Program-made: the position numbers and the translations under genes
Assembly (NCBI GenBank): GCA_009746045.1
Contig: RPFO01000296.1
Span: forward strand, 2,577,677 to 2,641,676
DNA: 64,000 nucleotides
Direction of reading: 5' to 3'
DNA from: Mesostigma viride
Taxonomy: Eukaryota > Streptophyta > Mesostigmatophyceae > Mesostigmatales > Mesostigmataceae
Part shown: piece after piece, positions 21,187 through 29,945 of the stretch
Numbering within the stretch: position 1 is the stretch's first letter
How the letters are laid out: each line of letters begins with the position of its first letter
Notes under the pieces: model-generated
What the model saw: only the letters and a program-made list of their open reading frames with translations
The model's database searches: none
Told to the model about the DNA's origin: nothing

Positions 21187-21815
21187 GCACAAGCTAGACG
21201 TCCTCTACTTGGGTGATGGATCCTGAGAGCCAGTCTGTGGTGCTTCTCTCCTACCCAGGGACATGCCTGCGTTATATTGCCCAGATGGCAGCAGGGGCTG
21301 CTGAGACGTGCATGGTGCTGCAGGTCAGCAGGAACTGGCCAGAATTGGCTCACATGGTGGAGCAGTTTCCCTTGTTTGGGACCAAGGGCAAGGATGGTGT
21401 GAATGGGGATTGGTATAGCCTGTGAAGAACAGAGCTGAGAAGGAAGATGGTGTGGAAGGATGGTGGAAGAGCATGGAAGGTGCTTTGGATTGTGGTGTGA
21501 GGGGGGGATTCCAGGATGGATGATGGGGGAGCTCCAGTCCAGTTCTGATGTTCCAGTCCAGAGTTCCAGGTTCCAGGATGCTGAATGGAAGACCTTTTAT
21601 TATGAGATGTGTTTATCTGGATTTATAGTAGATAAGGTAGTGACTTGTCTGCTGTAGAGACCTGTGACTAGATGTTTATGAGATAGGAGGCCCTGTTTCC
21701 AGGGATGTAAAAACCCATCTGCTTTTCCCAAGAGATGGTGGATTTCTGTTCAATGTTCCTCTGCCTTCAAGAGTTGGCTATTGGACCTGGGAGGTCCAGT
21801 TTTGAGGGGGAGATA
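21187..21815 (+). other. G1 3' untranslated region and polypurine tract
   Basis: No recognised protein. The sequence is G/A-rich, with tandem 'gatgttccagtccag' wording near 21550. The polypurine stretch gagggggaga lies at 21804-21813, two bases before the LTR start TGTAAC. Confidence 0.55.
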
Positions 21816-22129
21816 TGTAACAAGCAAAAATGACTTTGTTGTTACATCCTTTGTTTTGTGAATGTTTGGCTTTTATTCGAGGACTTTTGGATCAGTATTG
21901 AGAAAGTTAGGACTTAGGAGGTTTCTAAGGCGACGGTACTTGGAGCTGATACTTTGTCAACCAACTGATAGGAACCCTCATTGGTCGTGGCCTGATCCAC
22001 GTGGGGTTGTAGTTGTTGGTTGGTACTATTGATAGGAGCCCTCATTGGTCGTGGCCTGATCCACGTGGGGTTGTAGTTTGTTCACTTTGTTGGTTGGTAC
22101 TATTGAGTCTTAACTCGTCGTCTGTCCCT

Positions 22130-22176
22130 GGTCCTCTACGGAGGACTGAGTTGAACTCAGTCCTCTCTAGAGGACC
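22130..22176. repeat. Subterminal palindrome, left end of TTAA element
   Basis: A 47-base imperfect palindrome, ggtcctcta ... tagaggacc, with a ggactgagtt/aactcagtcc core. The motif is repeated at the other end (23788-23817), suggesting a protein-binding or folding role in transposition. Confidence 0.7.
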
Positions 22177-23787
22177 GAGTTTTTGGGTTTCGTAGAAAAT
22201 TCGCCCCGGTCAGAATGTTTGACAAAAAAATTCTCTCAAAATTTATTCAAATACTACGTGAAAAGATCTTTCTTGGACATATTTTTGGGATTTTTTTGGA
22301 TTTGGTATGCGCGGCTAACTGTACGGTCAAAGTACAGGTGGTAAGGGTACTTTTCCACGTGAAACGCGAGTTCCGGAAATGCACGACCTAGCCATGGCGG
22401 CTCGCGCCCATGCATGCAGTTTACGTTTGCGGACGAGTTAGCCGTCCAAACTCAGTAAATAGATTTAACATGCCCTAAAGATGATATAAATCAATTTTTA
22501 GCTCGCGGGGATGCGATTTACCCGGTGTCGGCACTGTTCTTGCTGGAAAAAACTGCGATAAGGCAGGTCGACGGAATTGATTACTGCGCTTGCTTTCCGG
22601 CGCAATTTCAATGGCTGATAGGTTTCTTTCTACATGTTAACATGAGTTGCATTAGAATATATTGAGTGACAGTATAGATTTGATGATCTCGACCATTCTG
22701 TCACGTCATGGTCTATGTGCCGCAAAGTGCCACTTTTGCGGGCACCGCCTGGGCCAAGGTAACGCCAGCCGTGCCAGGTAAAGCCGGATAATCGTTGCCT
22801 CTTCGTTCCTTGATGTTCGTACATGAGTTTAAGCTTGCGAGGCGTTGTCAGGTTCAAGTCTTGATGCTCTTTCTTGACCGTTGCCTGCCCCTCTCTAAAA
22901 CCCCCTTTTCAGATGATGTTAGCAGGCATTTGCCTTAACCCAGTGTAGTTGTGCAGGGTTTTAGGAGCTGTGCAGGTTTAAACACCTTCATAGATGTTAG
23001 TTATTCTTTTGCTACGTTCATACTGCATGATTGTGTGGCCACGGGCTGCGTCAAGGGTGCATTCAAGCTTTTACGGGTGAGTGAAAAGTCTTGGTGACAA
23101 ACCACTGCCATCATGTGCCAGCAACTATGTTGGCCACATCATGGCAAGGCAAAACAGTTATAGCCATATCTATTGTTGTTTGAAACAATGGAAATATGCT
23201 TAACCTACCCATTATATTGGTGGTTGACACTTATAACATAACCCTTTGTTGGTAGGTATCCAAGCCCATTCCCTACATGCATGCATAGGCTCTCACTACA
23301 TGATAAGGCATGATATACCTGAAGTATGATGATGCAAGTGTGTTGTCCTGTAATGCTTGAAGGGAAATGAGTTGATTGGGATGGTTGGTGGCCACGGTGA
23401 TGTAGTATGACCGCACTTACATGCTAGCAAAGTTAGCAAAAGCCCCATTCCTCTCCTGAGGACTGAGAGTTTTTTAATTGTTTCAGGCAGTTGCAGTGGC
23501 CAAATGGAGCCCAGTTTTTTGCCACGCTTCAAGAACTATGTTGTTTACATGCCTATATTTTTTCTTCATGCACCAGGATTTGATTGAATTTTTCCCACTC
23601 GTTCTTATCCCGAAAAATGCAAATTCGCGAGGGGCGCCCAACGTCCGTGTAATTTTCAGGTGTTCGGGTCAAGTTTTCACATATGCAGTATTTTTGCCAA
23701 CAAAATGATATCTAGTACACCCCAGATCCACATCAAAACATTTGGGATGGACCCCCCACCTAGTCGCTACACGCGGTTGAAAATTGT

Positions 23788-23817
23788 CAACTCAGTCCTC
23801 CTGTGAGGACTGAGTTG
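23788..23817. repeat. Subterminal palindrome, right end of TTAA element
   Basis: Perfect 13-bp stem caactcagtcctc/gaggactgagttg with loop ctgt. Confidence 0.75.
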
Positions 23818-24339
23818 GGACAGACGACGAGTTAAATGCTCCTTTGGGACTTCAGTGCTTACGACAGATTTAGGATCTCATGGAAAGATTCTGCCAGGCT
23901 GTGTGTGGTGTTGTTCTGTTTTGTGTGACTAGGATGGATACGAAGATCTGGGATAGAATTCCATGATTCTGATTGGTTCTCTTCAGGCTAAGGTTGGAGC
24001 AAGTTCGACAAGCACGTCGATATCAAGGACGTGGGGTCGCCATTGTTGCTACGTTGGTTTTGATTCATCATCAGTGGTATGATAAAGCTTGTCTTTGTTG
24101 TCCATTCATAAGAGCCCCTTGGCTATAGACGTCCTTCAGTTCCACAGAGGTCGTCTATACACGAGCTTGTCTTTGTGTCTACAAGGGGTTGTGATTCCCT
24201 AAATCACGTGCTGTGGAATTTCCATCTCAACGTTGCTCGGATACTTGAAGTTCTGCAACTCAAGAAAGCAACCCAGGTAAAAGATCTTTCATATTTGCCG
24301 GACTATGGATGATGTTGATGATCATTTTTAGTCGTTACA

Positions 24340-24399
24340 ATCTCAAGGAGACAACCAGCGCAGGCCAGAAATCGGGAGAATCCGGACCATGGTAGCTCG
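24340..24399 (+). repeat. Dispersed repeat 'caaggagacaacc', copy 1
   Basis: The sequence from caaggagacaaccagcgcag to ccatggtagctcg recurs at 25327-25372, 38922-38976 (inverted), 43905-44015 (inverted, diverged) and 45112-45225. It resumes at 24655 after the LINE insertion (agcctgccgtt). Its frame YQGDNQRRPEIGRIRTM is kept in several copies; the origin is unknown. Confidence 0.65.
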
Positions 24400-24643
24400 C
24401 CCAGTGGGGAAGCGCCCGCGAGTGCAATCCCGCGGGAGGCACGCCAGATAGCTCCCCCTAGGGCAGCGTGCGGCTGCCTAGATAGATGTTGTAGTTAGAA
24501 TGCTGTTAGATAGATGTAGTATGTCGCCAATGTAGATAGATTAGACCGGTAGGAATGTTTGCACCCATCCATCCATCCATCGGGGTTAATGCTCCGTGAC
24601 TCCCCAACGTACGGGAGCACGAGTCTAATTAATTAATTAATTA
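24400..24643 (+). mobile_element. 5'-truncated LINE (family B) 3' end with perfect target duplication
   Basis: Flanked by the 11-bp duplication atggtagctcg (24389-24399 and 24644-24654). It starts inside the last codons of ORF2 (PVGKRPRVQSRGRHAR then stop), a sequence close to the ORF2 end at 37.9 kb. The 3' untranslated region follows, with a 4-unit ccat run, the terminal hairpin ctccccaacg...gggag and the tail (taat)n. Confidence 0.88.
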
Positions 24644-24665
24644 ATGGTAGCTCGAGCCTGCCGTT

Positions 24666-25325
24666 ATTAAAATTAAAATTAAATTATAACATGCCTCCGT
24701 GGGGGGGTCATGTAGCACATATTCCATGATGGATGGCCGTGGAGGAAGCCGCGTGATCGAACTATCCTAACTCTAAGCTATCTAGAAAATCCTAACTACA
24801 CTACTCATCAAAACGCCTCCTCCGCTTGGGGGGAGGTGGCTTGCCCACAGGGTCGGGCGTGTGTGCCTTGACAATCTTCTTCCACCGCGTCTTGTCCTGC
24901 ATGGCAGTCCAAAGACGGGAGAGAGAGTGGATGCGGTGCTCAAACTGGGCTGGGACCACTAGGTCGTCCAGCAACATCTGAACGTAGTTCGTGACAGGTT
25001 TCCCAACCCTTTTGGGAATGTCCTCGGGGCCAGGCCAGGTCAGAATGTGCTGCCCTGGCTGGCCAAGCCGCTGGGGGCCGGCCAGACCAAGGGTGGTGTC
25101 GACCTGGCTGGTGCGGGCAAGGTGTCCTACAAATGCTATCCTACGCTGCCTAATCTCGTCCGAAACACGAGGCATGCCATGATACAAAGACTCTGCCGTT
25201 ATATCTTCACTTAATCTAGTCAATTGAATCCATCGGGGTTGATGAATTAAACTCGTGCACACAATCATACCGCGGCTTAACAAACAATTGCTCACACCAC
25301 ATTGGACCGCAATGCGTTGATCAAG
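24666..25325 (-). pseudogene. LINE family A, 3' end of ORF2 (RTE/Proto2-like), 5'-truncated
   Basis: The minus strand encodes the C-terminus of a LINE ORF2 (stop at 24801). Residues SLYHGMPRVSDEIRQRR and IAFVGHLART match the stretch after the reverse transcriptase in RTE/Proto2 LINEs. It ends with MQDKTRWKKIVKAH and PVGKPPPPKRRRR. The reverse transcriptase and endonuclease are absent. The 3' untranslated region ends in a hairpin (ctccgtgggg on the + strand) and an attttaattt-type tail at 24666-24690. A second copy is at 37466-37726. Confidence 0.8.
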
Positions 25326-25326
25326 A

Positions 25327-25372
25327 AATATCAAGGAGACAACCAGCGCATGCGCAGGCCAGAAATCGAGAG
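25327..25372 (+). repeat. Dispersed repeat 'caaggagacaacc', copy 2 (partial)
   Basis: Matches copy 1 from tatcaaggagacaaccagcg with a 5-base insertion; the inverted core attgtctccttgata follows at 25402-25416. Confidence 0.6.
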
Positions 25373-25420
25373 ATGCGTTGATCATGTGCACAAGAAATAT
25401 AATTGTCTCCTTGATAATTG

Positions 25421-26007
25421 TGTGATTTGTGTCTAGTTATCTCAGTAAGTTAGACAAGTAATATCCTTGACTACTTCTGTGGAACTGAAAGTGGTCAACG
25501 AGCAAGAGGCTTTGAGGATGGATGAATAATGCGAACCTTATTATACCATGTTAGATTAGATCACAACAAACGTTCCAGCAATGGCAACCCATACGTCCTT
25601 ATATCAACGTGCATGTCGAGCATGCTCCACCGTTAGCCTGAAATGGACCAATCAGGTTACAGCATAACATGGTAAGATTCTTTCGTCCCTCTAACTAGAC
25701 ACGTAACAGAAGAGCACACAAACCAGCCTGGCAGAATCCAGACGTGGAATCACCGAATCTTGATAAGCACTGGAGTCCTAAAGGATCATTTAAGACTTGG
25801 CAGAACCGACCAACTAATAACCCCACGTGGATCAGGCCACGACCAATGAGGGTCTAAACAAGTCAGTTGACAAAGTCCAGGTCTCCAAATATCTCTGCAC
25901 GTGGGAAACCTCATAACTAGCTCAATACTTGTCCAAAAGGCCTCAAATAAAATCCCAAACTATTACAAAACTCAGGATGTAACAACAAGTCAGATTTGGT
26001 TGTGACA
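25421..26007 (-). repeat. Solo LTR related to the G1 LTR
   Basis: 587 bp, TG...CA ends, diverged reverse-complement relative of the G1 right LTR. Shared blocks include ccccacgtggatcaggccac (about 25830) and ctgtggaactgaa (about 25477). The flanks aattg/tattg agree at four of five positions. No internal region follows, so it looks like an old recombination product. Confidence 0.7.
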
Positions 26008-26158
26008 TATTGACATGTCAAGCAAATGTGGGTCAGCAAGTATTGACTGTCCTCCCTAATGGTGGCGGTTGCTAGGGAACATCCAGTAATTTTATCCTGA
26101 GGGGGGGCACTCAGGGTTCAAGGGAACTCCCACAGCAACCTTGGGTTGGTACCACAAT

Positions 26159-26204
26159 TAATTAATTAATTAATTAGACTCGTGCTCCCGTTGGGGAGTC
26201 ACGG
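26159..26204 (-). mobile_element. Ultra-short LINE 3'-end insertion (46 bp)
   Basis: On the minus strand only the terminal hairpin gactccccaacgggagcacg and a (taat)n tail are present, flanked by the perfect duplication accacaat (26151-26158 and 26205-26212). It matches the last bases of family B at 24643. Confidence 0.8.
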
Positions 26205-26224
26205 AACCACAATGCATGGCACTA

Positions 26225-26530
26225 CCCAACGCCAGTGGCGGCGGCGGCCCGGCTAAGGCGGTGGCAGCCCAGAGGAGGCGGCGGGGGCAGCAGCCTGGAG
26301 CCGGCGGCGGCAGCGGCGGCCCGAAGGAGGAGGCGGCGGCGGCGGCCCGTAGGAGGCGGTGGCGGCGGCGGCCCGGAGGAGGCGGTGGCGGCTTGGAGGC
26401 GGCAGCGGCCCGTAGGAGGCGGCGGCGGCCCGGAGGCGGCGGCGGCCCGTAGGAGGCGGTGGTGGCCCGTAGGCGGCAGCGGCCCGTAGGAGGCGGCGGC
26501 GGCCCGGAGGAGGAGGCGGCGGCGGCCATT
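26225..26530. repeat. GGC/GGA-rich imperfect trinucleotide repeat
   Basis: About 300 bp of ggcggc, ggaggc and cgtagg units. It reads as Gly/Ala/Arg runs in every frame, so the open frames here carry no independent evidence of coding. Confidence 0.85.
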
Positions 26531-26539
26531 GAAACCACC

Positions 26540-27600
26540 ACTCAGTTGGACAGCCTACACGAGCTTTCACCAACAAAGCCTGACATGTCAAACTACCAGT
26601 GAAGATTCGCTTTTTGCACCCGAGTGGGTTGAGAGCCCACTACTCGTCTAGCCACTAAATCGGCACATGCCAAACCAGCCACTTCAGGCTGGCTTCAACC
26701 ATGCTTGAACCACCGTCAACATGAGTGGCTCAACACATGTAGTGAACGTTGGAACTGATGGGAAGCACAGATGTCCACCGGGGGAAGTGATGGCACCACG
26801 GCTCCATCGCAAGCAAGGGCCACTAGGCCTACTGTCCACACCATGATGGCTGATTGAGCTTCAAACGTTGCCAAGCATTATGATGATGGCACCACTGATA
26901 TGCCACATCCTTGATGATAAGTGTAGCAATAGTAGCCGGGCCGCAGCAGCAAGAAGATATGTCGCATGCAGCGCCACGTAGGTCCGTCCACCATGCGCCG
27001 CACCTGCAAGTGTGTAAGCAAGGGCATGGTTGCATGTCTGGGGGTGGCCTTGTACATTTGGGAGGAGTTGGCGCCACATGTATAAGTAACGCAAAGAAGC
27101 CAAGCACTCAAGTCCATCGTTGAAAGAAAATACACACATGAGATTCAAGGCCACATCTCACGATCATGGAGGCAGCCAACAAGCACTACAATGGACACCA
27201 CAACTCCAACATTCCATTATAGTGCTTAAAGCCAAACACCGCAAAATGATCGGGAGCAAGACAATGGCCCGGCACATATGTTTGAGATACTCATATTACA
27301 CTGCGGCAAGAAGATGTTCAATGTTGATACGAAGTTTTATGGCCGAGGAAACGCACCAACTTACAACAAACACAGATGAAATGTAGCCAGGATACACATG
27401 TTGTCCCACTTAGGATTGTTAACGTGAAGATGGATGTGCCGGAAAGGATGTAGGCAGCCTGTGGTGCATAGAAGTTGCACCTTCCCTATTGCACTAAGCA
27501 AGCGCTGCCATGCTAGCAACATTGCCAGCAAATACCTCCAAATGATCCATGAGGGCATTGACCTCGTGAAGGTGCATCGAGGTTGCAGTTTCATATTCGC
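26540..27600. other. Stretch without a supported gene
   Basis: Short open frames occur on both strands but show no domain or motif. The right part (27360-27600) may belong to the MULE/FAR1-like relic that follows on the minus strand. Confidence 0.4.
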
Positions 27601-28460
27601 TCATGGGAGTTGGGGTTGCGAACAAGCACTGCCAACACTTGGAGCAGACGCGGCATTGCTAGGGCAGTTGCCGTGACCAAGAGAAGCAACGAACCCGCAT
27701 CGGGCCCGGGCCCGCTTCGAAGTACCCGTAGCCTCACCGACAACGCTTCCACCAAGAGTTGCAGAGACCTTGCGTTTTGACGTGGGTGGCTCGTTGGGAT
27801 GGTGTGCTCTTTGTTTTCCCCGACCACGGGGTGGAGGACCTAAAGGGTTTTCTACCAAGCGAGCAGCACTTCCATCCCCTCCCGGCAATGTCGCATTGTG
27901 ACTGACCTGACTTTATGGCAGTGTCTTCTGCTGTCAGTATGACTTACAATGCCTGAGAAAATCCGAGCCACAACGACCCTCATGCGCCAAAGAAGCCCAT
28001 GCCTTCATGTGAGCGAGAATGTCAGTATACGTAGGCTCCGAGCCTTGAGCGACATCCACGTTGACATCATCATCACGGCTGTTCTCAGGGTGTACAGTTA
28101 CCATCTGTTGGAATTGTAGCTGGCTCTCAATAGTGTCCGGCTTGGGTTGCTTCCACCTATCGCACACCAATTGAATCGGCACCTGCTTGCACTGATGAAG
28201 ATGCACCTCAACGGCTAAACAATGGCGGCATGGGAGGCCTACAAAGGCTGGAAATTGGCATGTGCACTCCAAAACATGGCCGTCCTCCCCGGTCGTAACC
28301 AAACGTTCCTTTTGTGCCTGACCACAGGAATCCAAGCACAGATCAAGCTTCTCCTTCACATTTGAACATTCTCCAACAAAGGAAACCTTTTACACGTTAG
28401 CAGTCTCTGACGGCTCAACCAGATAGTGCTGTGATGCGGCAAGCTCTACCGAGAACCGGG
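27601..28460 (-). pseudogene. SWIM zinc-finger protein fragment, MULE/FAR1-like
   Basis: On the minus strand 27934-28359 encodes a SWIM-type zinc finger, CTCQFPAFVGLPCRHCLAV, followed by VPIQLVCDRW, as in Mutator-like transposases and FAR1/FRS proteins. Upstream codons in the same frame read RTRFSVELAASQHYLVEP, then a stop. Downstream, 27601-27888 in another frame has a Pro/Arg-rich stretch (PPRGRGKQRAHHPN) and a knuckle-like remnant, ARCGFVASLGHGNCP. No catalytic domain is seen. Either a decayed transposase C-terminus or an unrecognised intron separates the pieces; a GTAAGT lies at the end of the SWIM frame. Confidence 0.6.
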
Positions 28461-28918
28461 TGCAACGGCGTGGTGGCCAGGAAGTCGTTTTTACGCCACG
28501 TTCAAAATCATCGTTCATAAACACTTTACGCGGCCGCCTTGGCATGGTATGGCCCACAGGCCGCCATCTTGACCCACAAACGGTTTTCGCAAGTATGAGC
28601 CAGTAGGCTGCGCTTTTCGTTCGTTTCGTCCCTGATCACAACGCTTCCGGCTTATGCCGCCGCGTCTGCAAGCGTTACCCGTATTTATCGGCCCACACCG
28701 TTACTTTCGCAAGCGTTCCCCGTATTTATCGACGCGTACCGTAGCCTCTCGTCATTGTCATCTGTCATCGGGTGTTGCCAACACCGGGTGTGATTTCCAA
28801 AAACCCGTGGAAAGGCTGGCTCCAAGTCGTGGTCCGACTAATTTCCCCAAAACGCGCCGCGCCAGGAATTTAGTCGGGGTAATTAGTCGGGGTTGGCGGT
28901 CTTCAGAAGGGGTCTATT
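28461..28918. other. Stretch without a supported gene
   Basis: A 13-base motif, cccgtatttatcg, is directly repeated near 28680 and 28721. Nothing else is seen. Confidence 0.4.
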
Positions 28919-29005
28919 ATTGGGTGGTAGACCCATTTGGGGGTCCAAATGGGTCTACCACCAATACCACTGAATTCCACCTGATTTGGCAAAATTCAGT
29001 GGTAT
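28919..29005. repeat. Twin palindrome (two adjacent hairpins)
   Basis: The first stem pairs 28919-28940 with 28945-28965 around a 4-base loop (core ggtagacccatttgg), with one bulged G. The second pairs 28964-28976 with 28993-29005 (ataccactgaatt/aattcagtggtat). The two stems share bases at 28964-28965. Typical of a fold-back MITE end or recombination hot spot. Confidence 0.75.
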
Positions 29006-29253
29006 TACGGTGGATCAACGGAAACGAACCGTTTTTCCGTTTCGGACCGGAAAAACCCAGTGTGAAAAAGTTTCGTCGAATTTTTTCCGGCCAAAACGGA
29101 AATTTTCCGGGTAAATGGGTATTTTTATTAACCAATAGGAAGGATCGCGGCCGTTGGATCCATCATCGGACGCTCCAGATTGTCGGCGGCTAACGTTTTA
29201 ACTTTTTTCATTTTGCCTTCGTATATCATTAGGTTAAGACCCCCATTAATGGG

Positions 29254-29372
29254 AAGCCACTATTTGCAGCAACATCCGAAAGGTGACACAAGTGCGGGAT
29301 GCCGCAGGTGCGGGTGACACCGAGGTACCCGCACTTGTCCGGACGCGCCGCGCTGGGCCAGAGAGCGGATTT
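29254..29372 (+). repeat. Left inverted arm, outer part
   Basis: Matches the reverse complement of about 41762-41880, including ccgcacttgtccggacgcgc. Interrupted at 29372 by the copia element. Confidence 0.85.
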
Positions 29373-29804
29373 TGTTAGGAGTGAGAAAACAATGTTTGCC
29401 ACAAAGTTTTACTTTATTTCACTCAGATAAAAATAAGTCTCAGTCGGCAGCTGGCCGGCTGCTAGTTCCACCACAGGAGTGTGTGAGGTGTGAGGTACTG
29501 AGAGGGCAAACAAGGTGCGTAGCTTCGCCTTTTAAACAATTCCAGGCTCAGCTACTGGGTAGCAGTTATGATCTACCTACAACGTGGCCACACCAAACCG
29601 GTTCTTTTCTGACTGTGTGGCAGTTACAATCATAACGTGATCTCAAGCCAACCATTCACAACCAAAGTTCAAGGTCAGTCACAGAATGACTGGGTCACTT
29701 ATGGAACAGAACTTAAACATGCGGCACATGCCCGTTCATGTAGTCCAGAGCTAGCACTAAACTATAAGTACTAGTTTCAGGCAGGTGTGTCGATACTTCT
29801 GACA
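29373..29804 (-). repeat. Copia 3' LTR
   Basis: Begins TGTTAG and ends CTGACA on the + strand; identical to 35291-35722. Followed on the + strand by cccccc (29805-29810), the polypurine tract of the minus-strand element. Confidence 0.95.
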
Positions 29805-29945
29805 CCCCCCTTACTCGGCACACAGGCCGGAAAACAAACTCAAGCAAGCCAGAACAAATGTTCACTAAAAGAACTGTAGTATGGGACCAGTGTCACAGGC
29901 TAGCAAGTGTGTCCTTATGTTGTCTCATCACTAATTGCCAGTAAC

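Larger units (their letters stand above)
22114..23831. mobile_element. TTAA-flanked non-autonomous DNA element in the G1 LTR
   Basis: TTAA lies on both sides (22110-22113 and 23832-23835). The terminal inverted repeat is perfect over 15 bp: ctcgtcgtctgtccc at the left and gggacagacgacgag at the right. No transposase ORF is present. Part of the interior (22300-23000) is shared with the left-edge repeat. The TTAA target is typical of piggyBac-type transposition; a transposase in trans would be needed. Confidence 0.8.
1124..24339 (+). mobile_element. Ty3/gypsy chromovirus G1 (old, broken, with nested insertions; left LTR not in window)
   Basis: The parts run gag, zinc knuckle, protease, reverse transcriptase, RNase H, integrase, chromodomain, an extra 3' ORF, a polypurine tract and a right LTR, in the usual Ty3/gypsy order. 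The element is broken: it carries a TTAA element at 2.7-4.6 kb, chromovirus G2 at 6.6-17.4 kb and another TTAA element in its LTR, plus a few smaller breaks. It is the oldest layer of the nest. The left LTR is presumed to lie beyond the window, perhaps displaced by the repeat at 1-1123. Confidence 0.85.
21816..24339 (+). repeat. G1 right LTR, split by a TTAA element
   Basis: The sequence begins TGTAAC right after a polypurine tract and ends GTTACA at 24339. Subtracting the inserted element leaves about 800 bp. A direct duplication of about 60 bp (ccctcattggtcgtggcctg) is seen at about 21974 and 22038. A diverged, inverted relative is the solo LTR at 25421-26007, which supports the assignment. 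Confidence 0.75.

Noticed and set aside
26216-26591. Gly/Ala/Arg- and Pro-rich open frames
   Set aside because: Result of a GGC/GGA repeat tract, open in most frames on both strands.
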